From an uncultured Acetatifactor sp. (GTDB lineage: Bacteria; Bacillota; Clostridia; Lachnospirales; Lachnospiraceae), in assembly GCA_947629645.1 (NCBI GenBank), contig CANREV010000015.1, positions 1 to 64,000 of the forward strand: 64,000 bases of DNA. The letters run 5' to 3'. The notes under the pieces are model-generated. The model ran no database searches. It worked only from the letters and a program-made list of their open reading frames with translations, and was not told the origin of the DNA. Position numbers and translations under genes: made by a program. Below are positions 52,587-61,205 of this stretch, in pieces. Within the stretch, counting starts at the first letter, position 1. Each line of letters opens with the position of its first letter.

Positions 52587-54764
52587 ATGACGAAACAAGA
52601 GCAGGATGAATATTTAAAGTCTGGATTTACACTGGATCAGATCAACGAGATTCAGGAAGGGCTTGATGCCGGCCTGGATGTCTCGCCCTATGCCAAAAAA
52701 GAATTTTTGGCGATCCAGATGCGCCAGATCCGTCTTGGTCTGGCGGAGATGCTTCCGGTGAAAAAGTATGCGTCCGAGCAGTATGACTGGTTCCAGATGG
52801 AGGAGATCAGGAGAGGCCTGCGCAACCGGGTAGATATCCAGAAGTACGCGGATCCTGAGATTACCTATGACCGGATGCGGCAGATTCGCCTGGGTCTGGA
52901 AGAGGGCGTGGATCTCCATGAGTATGTCAGGCTGGACGCCGGAATCCTGCGGGAAATGCGCAAGGCTGTGCGGTCCAAGGTTCAGATCGTTAAATATATC
53001 AAAAAAGGTTACAACGCCGAACAGCTGGAACAGATCAGGCTTGCTCTGGAGACCGGACTTGATATCGTTCCTTACCTTCATAAGGAGTTGAGGGGCGTTT
53101 CCATCCGGGAGATCCGTCTGGGTCTGGAGAAGGGGCTGGATGTTTCCTGTTACGCCAAGGTAGATTTCAGCTGGCAGCAGATGAGGGAGATCCGTCTGGG
53201 TCTGGAGCATCGTGCGGATATCTCCGCGTATGCGAACCATCTGTACGACTGGCAGCAGATGAGGGAGATCCGTCTGGGTCTGGAGAGCGGTCTGGATATC
53301 AGTTCCTATCACACCCTGATGTATACGGCCACCGATATGCGGGCGAAGCGGCTGAAGCTGCTGCAGGAGCTGGCCGGAGAGAGCAGAGAGATCATTCTGA
53401 AAAACCAGGAGATCTTCAATCATTTTTCCGTTTCTCTCAGCGCGGACGAGATGGAAGCGTTTATCACTTTAAATGATAAAGTAAAAGTGACCAGGGCGGA
53501 CGTTATGAAAGCTCTGAAACACAGTCATGTAACACACGGCATCATAGAGGAAGAAATCGACAATCTGATCAAAGGCAAAGGCTACAACAAATCTGTTCTG
53601 ATCGCCCGGGGACAACCTTCTGTGGAAGGCCCTGCGGGCAGATATGAATACTTTGTCAGGACGGATTTAAACACACAGTGCAGGGAGCTGCCCGATGGCT
53701 CTCTTGATTTTGACAGTGTGGAAGATTTTGAGTTTATCAAGGCGGGGCAGGTTTTTGCCGTATATCATGAGGCGGAGTTTGGCCCGCACGGCTATACGGT
53801 CACAGGCAGGCTGCTTCCGGTGAGAAAAGGCCGGGAGAAGAGCGTGCTGACGGGAAAGGGATTCCTGCTGGCGAAAGATAAGCGGACATACATGGCTACC
53901 ATAAGCGGCAGGATCGAGATACAGGGACAGAATGTGGAGATTACACAGACGCTTGTGTTGGAAAATGTCAGCCGCTCGTCCGGAAATATCGATTTTGACG
54001 GATGCGTTATGGTGACGGGCGATGTGGAATCGGAAACCGTGATCAATGCCACGGGGGATGTGCTGATCAACGGCAATGTGGAGGCGGCGAATATCCATAG
54101 CGATGGGAATGTGTTCCTGCGGCGGGGAGCCAATGGCAGGGGCACGGGCAGCATCACCGCGGGAAAGGATATCGAAGGAAGATTTCTGGAGTCCTGCCAT
54201 ATAGAAGCGGGCGGCGATATCCGCGCGGCATCCTGTGTGAATTGCGAGATCTTTGCGGGCAGATGGGTGAAGGTTCCCGGAGAAAACGGTATGCTGGCGG
54301 GGGGGATCACCTACGCCAAAGCCGGATTGGAAGTACAGAATCTGGGAAACCACGCGGGTCTGGTGACAAAGATCCGTCTGGGGGACCGCGATATTCTTGT
54401 CAGACAACAGGATGACATGGACGAAAAGATCCGGGAAGTAGAGAGGGAATTACTGATCTTTAAAAACGCGTATATCGATTTTCAGAAAAAATATCCGCCT
54501 GAGGTCCGCAATACAATGGAAATGTATTTAAAGATCGAGAACGCTATCTTTACAAAGGAAAAAGAGATGGGTGAACTGCTTCAGGAAAAGGAGATCATGG
54601 AGCGGGAGATGCTGGCAGTGAGAAATACGGAGGCGCTGGTCAGAGGCACTTTATATGAGAATGTTGAGTTTGATATCAATGGTAAATATTGGAAATCAAA
54701 AGAATTGCAAAATGTCAGGTTGATAAGGACGGAAGGCAGAGTTGCTGTCTTTGAGAATTCATAG
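52587..54764 (+). CDS. FapA/DUF342-type protein with an N-terminal 26-residue repeat array
   Basis: 725 residues. Residues 14 to about 248 hold nine copies of a 26-residue repeat, consensus QMREIRLGLExGLDVSxYA, with a tenth partial copy. A linker is followed by the FapA/DUF342 domain (about 350-590), rich in Gly-Asn-Asp turns (FDGCVMVTGDVES, INGNVEAANIHSDGNV) of a predicted right-handed beta-helix. A coiled-coil tail (about 600-690) follows. No signal peptide or membrane helix is seen. DUF342 proteins are mostly uncharacterised. It lies between a free Hpt and an HD-GYP regulator. Confidence 0.88.
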   Translation: MTKQEQDEYLKSGFTLDQINEIQEGLDAGLDVSPYAKKEFLAIQMRQIRLGLAEMLPVKKYASEQYDWFQMEEIRRGLRNRVDIQKYADPEITYDRMRQIRLGLEEGVDLHEYVRLDAGILREMRKAVRSKVQIVKYIKKGYNAEQLEQIRLALETGLDIVPYLHKELRGVSIREIRLGLEKGLDVSCYAKVDFSWQQMREIRLGLEHRADISAYANHLYDWQQMREIRLGLESGLDISSYHTLMYTATDMRAKRLKLLQELAGESREIILKNQEIFNHFSVSLSADEMEAFITLNDKVKVTRADVMKALKHSHVTHGIIEEEIDNLIKGKGYNKSVLIARGQPSVEGPAGRYEYFVRTDLNTQCRELPDGSLDFDSVEDFEFIKAGQVFAVYHEAEFGPHGYTVTGRLLPVRKGREKSVLTGKGFLLAKDKRTYMATISGRIEIQGQNVEITQTLVLENVSRSSGNIDFDGCVMVTGDVESETVINATGDVLINGNVEAANIHSDGNVFLRRGANGRGTGSITAGKDIEGRFLESCHIEAGGDIRAASCVNCEIFAGRWVKVPGENGMLAGGITYAKAGLEVQNLGNHAGLVTKIRLGDRDILVRQQDDMDEKIREVERELLIFKNAYIDFQKKYPPEVRNTMEMYLKIENAIFTKEKEMGELLQEKEIMEREMLAVRNTEALVRGTLYENVEFDINGKYWKSKELQNVRLIRTEGRVAVFENS

Positions 54765-54784
54765 TTTCCTTCGGAGGAGCAGAT

Positions 54785-55876
54785 ATGCGTAATAAGGTAC
54801 TGATTGTGGATGATATGGAACTGAACAGGGAAATGCTGTCCGCCATACTGGAGGAAGAATACCCGATCATAGAAGCAGACAGCGGAAAGAAGGCGCTGGA
54901 GCTCCTGAAAGATCAGCAGGACGAGATAGCCGTTGTCCTTCTGGATCTGATCATGCCGGATATGGATGGTTATGCCGTATTGGAGATCATGCAGAAACAG
55001 AATTGGATGGAGAAAATCCCTGTCCTGATCATCAGCGCGGAATCTAAAGTGGAAGCGGAAACCCGCTGCTTTAAGCTGGGTATCTCCGATTTTATCCGTA
55101 AGCCCTTTGATAATGCTACGGTGCGGAACCGCGTCAAGAATATGATCGACCTGTTTTCTTACAAAAATGAATTGGAAGAAAAGGTTGAAAAGCAGACGGA
55201 GACCTTAAAGAAGCAGTATAAGCTTTTGATGATGCAGGCGGAGAAATTGAAGGAGAGCAATACGCGGATTATTGATATTCTGGGTACGGTGGTGGAGTGC
55301 CGGAATCTGGAAAGCGGCGAACATATCAAGCGTGTCAAAGGCTTTACCAGAATTCTGGCTGAACAGGCCATGAAGGATTATCCCGAATATGGACTCACGC
55401 CGGAAAAAGTCGATATCATTGTGTCGGCCAGCTCCCTTCACGATGTGGGCAAGATCGCCATCCCCGATGGCATCCTCTTAAAACCCGCAAGGCTGACCCA
55501 TGATGAGTATGAATATATGAAATCCCACACAACCAGAGGGTGCGACATTCTGCGCAATATCAAAGACGTCTGGGATGAGGTTTACAGTCAGACCAGTTAT
55601 GAGATCTGCCGTCACCACCATGAGAGATACGATGGAAAAGGCTATCCCGATGGACTGGAAGGGGAGAATATTCCGATTTCTGCGCAGCTGGTGGGTCTTG
55701 CGGATGTATATGATGCGCTGGTCAGCGAGCGGGTATACAAGAGCGCATATTCTGAGGATGACGCGTTTCATATGATTGTATCCGGCGAGTGCGGAGTCTT
55801 TTCTCCTAAGCTATTGGAGTGCTTTCGCAGCGTTAAGAAACAGTTTGAAGCGCTGGCGGAAGAACAGAGAGGCTAG
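54785..55876 (+). CDS. Response regulator with HD-GYP output domain
   Basis: 363 residues. The receiver has DD (10-11), phospho-acceptor Asp54 and the RKPF lysine. A coiled coil (about 125-160) links it to the HD-GYP domain, with HD at His219-Asp220 (LHDVGKIAIPD) and GYP at 286-288 (HHHERYDGKGYPDG). It probably degrades cyclic-di-GMP under control of phosphorelay through the Hpt at 52200. It starts 20 nt after the FapA-like gene and overlaps the convergent metallo-hydrolase gene by 4 nt. Confidence 0.95.
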   Translation: MRNKVLIVDDMELNREMLSAILEEEYPIIEADSGKKALELLKDQQDEIAVVLLDLIMPDMDGYAVLEIMQKQNWMEKIPVLIISAESKVEAETRCFKLGISDFIRKPFDNATVRNRVKNMIDLFSYKNELEEKVEKQTETLKKQYKLLMMQAEKLKESNTRIIDILGTVVECRNLESGEHIKRVKGFTRILAEQAMKDYPEYGLTPEKVDIIVSASSLHDVGKIAIPDGILLKPARLTHDEYEYMKSHTTRGCDILRNIKDVWDEVYSQTSYEICRHHHERYDGKGYPDGLEGENIPISAQLVGLADVYDALVSERVYKSAYSEDDAFHMIVSGECGVFSPKLLECFRSVKKQFEALAEEQRG

Positions 55877-56532
55877 AAATACGCTTTGTACTGAGGATAT
55901 TCCGCCAGAAAGCGTTGAACGATTTCGGGATGATCCTGGTAGTGCATCGGATATACTTTTTTTACATGGACTTGTTGTAAGAAATATATTATGCCGTTGG
56001 CATAGGAGGATCCAAGTCTGGGGTCCAAGGGTAAAAAGGCAGCATCCAGGGTGCTGCCTTTTAGTTTTGCAATCTGTGCCCGATAGCTTCCGCGCTGCTG
56101 TTTTTGCACCTGCTCCGGATCCTCTTTTCTGCCCCAGTCGTTGAGGTCGCCTGCGTGGTAGAGGGCGCCCTCTTTGCATTTCAGGAGAAAGGCTACGCCC
56201 CTGTCGGTGGAAAGAAGGGTGGTAAGATGGGTATCAAAAGGCAGAGAATATTCCTGACTGTGGTAGACTTTTATAATCTCCACGCCTTCTTTGGGCCAGC
56301 GGTTTTTGGGAATGTCATTGGGGAGGATGGCATAGAGTTTCCGGATCCCTCTTTCCCGAAGCAGAGGAAAAATCTCCCGATTATAGTGGTCTTCGTGGCG
56401 ATGGCTGGCAAAGACCAAAACGGGCTTTTCAGGATTTAATTCTGGAAGATTTCCCCGATAATAGTCGAACAGATAATAGCAATCGCTGGTTTCCACCAGG
56501 AAACAGCTGTGGTAAATGTAGGTGATTTTCAT
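55873..56532 (-). CDS. MBL-fold metallo-hydrolase
   Basis: 219 residues from ATG 56532 on the minus strand, with GGAG 7 nt upstream; a TTG five codons earlier is an unlikely start. The metal-binding motif SHRHEDHYN is an HxHxDH variant of the metallo-beta-lactamase fold. Further ligands are His in LYHAGDLNDW and the late MHYQDH. It resembles the small UlaG-like group. Substrate is unknown. Its 3' part contains a terminator-like hairpin for the opposite strand. Confidence 0.88.
   Translation of the reverse strand: MKITYIYHSCFLVETSDCYYLFDYYRGNLPELNPEKPVLVFASHRHEDHYNREIFPLLRERGIRKLYAILPNDIPKNRWPKEGVEIIKVYHSQEYSLPFDTHLTTLLSTDRGVAFLLKCKEGALYHAGDLNDWGRKEDPEQVQKQQRGSYRAQIAKLKGSTLDAAFLPLDPRLGSSYANGIIYFLQQVHVKKVYPMHYQDHPEIVQRFLAEYPQYKAYF
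56033..56062 (+). terminator. Terminator hairpin inside the antisense metallo-hydrolase gene
   Basis: AAAAAGGCAGCA (56033-56044) and TGCTGCCTTTT (56052-56062) form a stem with a seven-base loop and a T tract on the plus strand. It lies 156 nt after the HD-GYP stop codon and within the coding region of the convergent gene. Confidence 0.55.
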
Positions 56533-56708
56533 ACCCGGTCTCCGCAATGAAATTTATTTTTCTGTCAAAAATCTTTTGGAATGTTTTCCCGGCTGCCGAA
56601 TTTGAAAATAACTTCGCGCAGGCACGTTCCCTGAAATTTGATGACAGGAGGAGCTGTCAGCTCTATTTTAGCATAAAATTATCCTTATTCCTACTAACCA
56701 ATTTTGTC

Positions 56709-56838
56709 AATGCTGTCCTAAATGTTGTCCCAAATGTTGTCCCAATGCTGTCCCAAATGCTGTCCCCCAATGCTGTCCCCAATGTTGTCCCAGATGCTGT
56801 TCCAATGCTGTCCCAAATGTTGTTCCAGATGCTGTTCT
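56709..56838. repeat. Minisatellite of about eleven 11-14 bp units
   Basis: The unit AATGCTGTCCCA, with C/T changes and 11-14 bp length variation, repeats about eleven times. It gives low-complexity open frames on both strands, neither with a convincing start or ribosome site. It marks the left edge of the AT-richer restriction-modification island. Confidence 0.9.
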
Positions 56839-57357
56839 GCACCAATTTTATCAAATGCAGTTCAACTGATAATCAGCTCATCTTCCGGCGTTTGGCGGAT
56901 CCTGATATATCAAAGCTGTTTGAATGAGGTAATCGGATGTTTTGTAATGGTGTTTTCTTTGATAAAAGCGGATGCGTTTCAAGGCATGTCTGAAATATTG
57001 GCATGACCTGTATAGCAAGGGATTCTGTATTTTTGGCGGTGTATTTTGAACAGTATTTTACAAAATCTTTTTTAAAAAGGACTATGGATAATACAAAAAC
57101 ATTATCGAAAAATATGTGGTGATGCGGAAAGGGAATATAAAAATGTAACGAAAGACTCAGCTGTACTTTTAAAAGATTTTCAGGGAAATACAGTTTGAAG
57201 TCCCTTATACTTAAGACCAGGAAGCAGAGGCTTGCGGGACAAAAGCGGAGGCGGCGGAGAAAATAATATATTGCTTATAATGATCAGGGTATATTAGATT
57301 ATATTTTAGTGGAAACACAAAAGTAATAGAAAATCCAACGATCTGGTGATACAATAA
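56839..57357. other. Intergenic, no gene recognised
   Basis: About 520 AT-rich bases between the minisatellite and the small HTH gene. Short frames exist, but none has a ribosome site together with recognisable sequence. TATAAT-like boxes occur (for example 57276-57281) without a matching -35 box. This may be decayed mobile or defence-island DNA. Confidence 0.5.
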
Positions 57358-57582
57358 TTGCATATTTGGAGGAAACATAATAGGAAAGTAAGTTATACTC
57401 GTTTATGGAAGTTGATGATTGATAAGAAGATGAAAAATTCTGAGCTTCAAAAAGCGCGGATAAGCAGGAATATTATCACTCGTTTGAATAAGGACGAGAT
57501 TGTTTTCATGAAAACAATCGCAAAGATTCGTGATGTACTGGAATGTGGTGTGGATGATATCTTGGAATTTACTAAGGACTAG
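57358..57582 (+). pseudogene. Small Cro/CI-type HTH regulator, start codon apparently lost
   Basis: The frame encodes KVSYTRLWKLMIDKKMKNSEL and a C-terminal CGVDDILEFTKD, matching the roughly 70-residue HTH family usually beginning M-x-V-S-Y-x-x-L-W. At the expected start (57382-57384) the codon is AGG, 9 nt after a good TTTGGAGG site. The only upstream in-frame start is TTG 57358, which lacks a ribosome site and would place the Shine-Dalgarno inside the gene. It lies 12 nt before hsdM and may have controlled it. Confidence 0.7.
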
Positions 57583-57594
57583 GGGGAGATAGAA

Positions 57595-59166
57595 ATGGCG
57601 GCAAAGACAAAAGTAAAAGAAGTATCTATGGAAGAAGCACTCTGGAAATCAGCCGATAAGTTGAGAGGTTCAGTGGAACCTTCGGAATATAAGCACGTGG
57701 TGCTCAGTTTGTTTTTCTTAAAGTTTGCATATGATAAATTTGTAGAACAGAGAGAAAAAATTATTGCAGACGGCATGGAGAAATTTGTAGAGAATATTGC
57801 CTTTTATACAAAAGACAATGTTTTTTATCTTCCGGATGAAAGCCGCTGGTCTTATATTATGGAAAATGCGAAGCAGGATGATATTGCGCTAAAGATAGAC
57901 ACAGCTTTATATACGATTGAAAAGACCAATCCTATTTTAAAAGGTGCTCTGCCTGATAACTATTATTCCAGACTCCAGATTGATACGGTAAAACTGGCTT
58001 CGCTTCTTGATGAAATCAATAAAATAGATACGACCAAGGACAAAGAAAATGATATTATCGGGCGTATGTACGAATATTTCCTGAGCAAGTTTGCCATTGC
58101 CGAGGGAAAAGGGAAAGGAGAATTCTACACGCCCAAAACCATAGTTAATCTGATTGCGGAATTGATTGAACCGTATGACGGGATTTTGTATGATCCCTGC
58201 TGCGGTTCCGGTGGTATGTTTGTGCAATCCATAAAATTTATTGAGGCACATCATGGAAATAAGAAGAAAGTTTCCATTTATGGGCAGGAATATACCAACA
58301 CTACATATAAACTGGCCAAGATGAATCTTGCTATCCGTGGAATTTCCGCTAATTTGGGCGAAATGGCGGCGAATACGTTTACAAATGATCAGCATAAGGA
58401 TTTGAAGGCAGATTATATTATGGCAAATCCGCCGTTTAATCAGAAAGAATGGAGAGCAGCAGACGAACTTATAGATGATCCGCGATGGAATGGCTATGAA
58501 GTACCTCCCACAAGCAATGCCAATTATGGTTGGATTTTGAATATTGTATCAAAGCTGTCGCAGAACGGAGTGGCAGGTTTCCTTCTGGCAAACGGGGCGT
58601 TGTCGGATGACGGAACAGAGTTAAAAATCAGACAGCAGTTGATAGAAAATCATTTGGTTGAAGCAATTCTCATTTTGCCGAGGAACTTATTCTATACAAC
58701 AGATATCAGTGTTACACTTTGGATATTGAACAGAAATAAAAGAGCCCGTACTGTCGTAAAAAACGATGTGGAAAAACATTATCGTGATAGAGAGAAAGAA
58801 ATTCTTTTTATGGATTTACGGCAGATGGGCAGTCCCTATGAGAAGAAATACATTGAACTGACGGAAGAAGATCGGGACAAAGTTACGGCGGTTTATCATA
58901 ACTGGCAGCAGGAAGGGTATGAAAAAACTTATCAAAATATTCCGGAGTTTTGCTATTCTGCAACAGAAAAGGAAGTGGCAGAGAAAGGTTATACGCTTGT
59001 GCCAAGCCGCTATATCGAATTTGTGAATCGTGATGAGAATATTGATTTTGATACGAAGATGAAGACTTTGCAGAGTGAGTTGAAAGAGTTGTTGATTCAG
59101 GAAGAAAAATCAAAGGCGGATCTGCTGGGGGTATTTAAGGAGTTGGGGTATGAGATCAAATTATAA
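57595..59166 (+). CDS. hsdM: Type I restriction-modification methyltransferase subunit
   Basis: A 523-residue N6-adenine methyltransferase. It has the N-terminal HsdM helical domain (LWKSADKLRGSVEPSEYKHV), the SAM motif YDPCCGSGGMFVQS and the catalytic NPPF in MANPPFNQKEW, plus GEFYTPKTIVNLI. With HsdS it forms the methylase; HsdR would join for restriction. A GGGGGAG site precedes the ATG. It overlaps hsdS by 17 nt and looks intact. Confidence 0.96.
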   Translation: MAAKTKVKEVSMEEALWKSADKLRGSVEPSEYKHVVLSLFFLKFAYDKFVEQREKIIADGMEKFVENIAFYTKDNVFYLPDESRWSYIMENAKQDDIALKIDTALYTIEKTNPILKGALPDNYYSRLQIDTVKLASLLDEINKIDTTKDKENDIIGRMYEYFLSKFAIAEGKGKGEFYTPKTIVNLIAELIEPYDGILYDPCCGSGGMFVQSIKFIEAHHGNKKKVSIYGQEYTNTTYKLAKMNLAIRGISANLGEMAANTFTNDQHKDLKADYIMANPPFNQKEWRAADELIDDPRWNGYEVPPTSNANYGWILNIVSKLSQNGVAGFLLANGALSDDGTELKIRQQLIENHLVEAILILPRNLFYTTDISVTLWILNRNKRARTVVKNDVEKHYRDREKEILFMDLRQMGSPYEKKYIELTEEDRDKVTAVYHNWQQEGYEKTYQNIPEFCYSATEKEVAEKGYTLVPSRYIEFVNRDENIDFDTKMKTLQSELKELLIQEEKSKADLLGVFKELGYEIKL

Positions 59167-60280
59167 AGCGATAGATGAACTTGTAGTACGTGTAGATGAG
59201 CGTAATATGAGCAAGGCTGATATTCCGTTAGTGGGACTAAGCATAGATAAGTGTTTTATTGCTTCTGTTGCTAATACGATTGGAACTGATTTTTCCAAAT
59301 ATAAATGTATTTATAAAAAAGATTTTGCTGTTAGTCTGATGCAGGTGAGCAGAGATGCTAAGATACCGATAGCATGTCTAAAGGAATGTGATAGGGCAAT
59401 AATGTCCCCGGCATATATAATTTTCCGCATTAAAGACGAAAATGTTATATTGCCAGAATACTTGGAGATGTGGTTTAAAAGGAGTGAGTTTGACAGAGAA
59501 GCATCTTTTATTGCGGTAGGTGGTGTGCGTGGAAGTCTGCCATGGAATGAATTCGCAACGATGAAAGTTTGGGTTCCAGATATTGAGAAACAAAGAAAAA
59601 TAGTAAGAGCGTATAAAATTATAAATGAGAGGATTGGATTAAAAAAAAGAATAAATGATAATTTAAATAACCAACTTAGAGCTTATTTCAAAGAATTCAC
59701 GGCTCAAAGTGCTCATACTGTTGGAAAGCTAAAGGACTACTGCATTATGCAGTATGGCTACACTGAAACCGCTACTTTGGAACCCATTGGTCCCAAATTC
59801 TTACGAATAACCGACATCGCACAAAGTTATACTGATTGGAATGCAGTACCTTATTGCCAAATCACGAGAGAAAACCACAAAAAATATGTTCTTTCCGAAG
59901 GAGATATCGTTGTTGCCCGAACCGGTGCAACAGTAGGTTATTCCAAAATGTTAGGTAGAACTATACCGGATTCAGTATTTGCCTCATTCCTTGTTAGAAT
60001 AAGACCGTTGGATGATAAGTATAAATACTATTTTGGGCTTTCTATTACATCGCCAGATTTCCTTGAATTTGTTCAGACCAATGCAGGAGGATCGGCACAA
60101 CCCCAAGCAAATTCCCCCCTATTGGGCGAATATGAGTTATTCATTCCCGACCAAGATGCCTTAGCAGTATTTAACGATAAGGTTTTGACATTCCTTAACG
60201 TCATTGAGAACAACGAGACTGAAATATCCAAGCTCAACGAGACCAAGAACACAATGGTTCAGATGTTATCAAGCTGCTAA
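59150..60280 (+). CDS. hsdS: Type I restriction-modification specificity subunit
   Basis: 376 residues with two target-recognition domains (about 1-150 and 190-340), each followed by a conserved helical spacer (LKKRINDNLNNQL; ISKLNETKNTM). The two domains read the two halves of a bipartite target, which cannot be predicted here. Its start lies within hsdM, giving coupled translation. It is intact and has no duplicate hsdS or recombinase beside it, so no shuffling system is evident. Confidence 0.93.
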   Translation: MRSNYKAIDELVVRVDERNMSKADIPLVGLSIDKCFIASVANTIGTDFSKYKCIYKKDFAVSLMQVSRDAKIPIACLKECDRAIMSPAYIIFRIKDENVILPEYLEMWFKRSEFDREASFIAVGGVRGSLPWNEFATMKVWVPDIEKQRKIVRAYKIINERIGLKKRINDNLNNQLRAYFKEFTAQSAHTVGKLKDYCIMQYGYTETATLEPIGPKFLRITDIAQSYTDWNAVPYCQITRENHKKYVLSEGDIVVARTGATVGYSKMLGRTIPDSVFASFLVRIRPLDDKYKYYFGLSITSPDFLEFVQTNAGGSAQPQANSPLLGEYELFIPDQDALAVFNDKVLTFLNVIENNETEISKLNETKNTMVQMLSSC

Positions 60281-60334
60281 ATTATCATTTATTTGTACCG
60301 TGAAAATAAAAATGAAGTAAGAGATGTAAAAATA

Positions 60335-61200
60335 ATGAAAACTCATCAACACTATGTACCTCAATTTTATCTAAACAATTTTACAGACAATAAAGGTCTG
60401 CTTCATATTTATGATTATAAACATAATCGTTATTTTACGCAGATACCACGGAATATGTGTTTTGAAAAAAATTTATATGAAACAGAATGGCAAGATGCGA
60501 ATCCCAAATTGGGCAAATATGTATTGCCAAATAATATCGAAGATATATTTTGCGCATATGAAGGGCAATTTGCGAAACTGTTAAAAATAATTCAAAAGGT
60601 ATGTATTCCGCAGCAAAATCCGCGTGCATTAATTTTACATACAGCAGAGAAAACGATTTTATTTAAGTTTCTAATTAATTTATTAGTTCGTAATCCTGTT
60701 AATATGAGTGCAATGGGAATAGATAAATTGTCCGATGATCTTAAAAACAATGATGAAATATTAATATACAAAGAGATAATGGATAAAATGGGATTTGGTG
60801 GCGGCGATTCTATTGTCCTTGCTTCACAGAAAAAGGTAATGCTTACAGATGAGTTTAAAGGCGGTTATATGGAATATTTTTTTGACATGATAAAAAATAT
60901 TAATTATACATTTTATTATGCAAAAAGCGGTGAATATATACAAGCAATGTGCCGGTATGTTATGGAGATGATCAAACAATATCAGGGGATAATAAGTCGT
61001 GTTTGGCTCTTGCTTTGGCACCTAAAGTATTAGTGCTTTTTGGAAATTATAAAGAAAGTGTAAATTATAGAAATCGAATGATTATTATAAAAGCCGATAT
61101 GGTGGATGAATTTAACCGGCAAATGGTAAGAGCTCGTGTTGGACAGCATATGCTGATTGGGAGCAATGAAGCATTGATAAAGAGATACGTTGAGGAGTAA
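60335..61200 (+). pseudogene. DUF4238 protein gene with a one-base deletion
   Basis: The frame from ATG 60335 begins with the DUF4238 hallmark HQHYVPQFYLNNFT and reads to about residue 202 (YAKSGEYI). It then runs off into an unrelated tail, stopping at 61033. The family's continuation (NVPVCYGDDQ, LALAPKVLVLFGNY) sits in the +1-shifted frame and ends at 61200. Adding one A near 60938-60941 restores YITSNVPV and gives 288 codons. DUF4238 proteins are of unknown function. The gene interrupts the hsdS-hsdR order. Confidence 0.85.
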
Positions 61201-61205
61201 AGAGA

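Noticed and set aside
56547..56927. A 126-codon plus-strand frame and a 63-codon minus-strand frame across the minisatellite
   Set aside because: Both are products of the repeat, with low-complexity translations and no ribosome site; neither shows a recognisable domain.
59150..60280. Phase-variable hsdS shuffling system
   Set aside because: Only one hsdS is present, and no inverted repeats or recombinase gene were seen next to it.
60931..60960. Programmed frameshift in the DUF4238 gene
   Set aside because: No slippery heptamer or downstream structure is evident at the site, so a simple one-base deletion or sequencing error is more likely.
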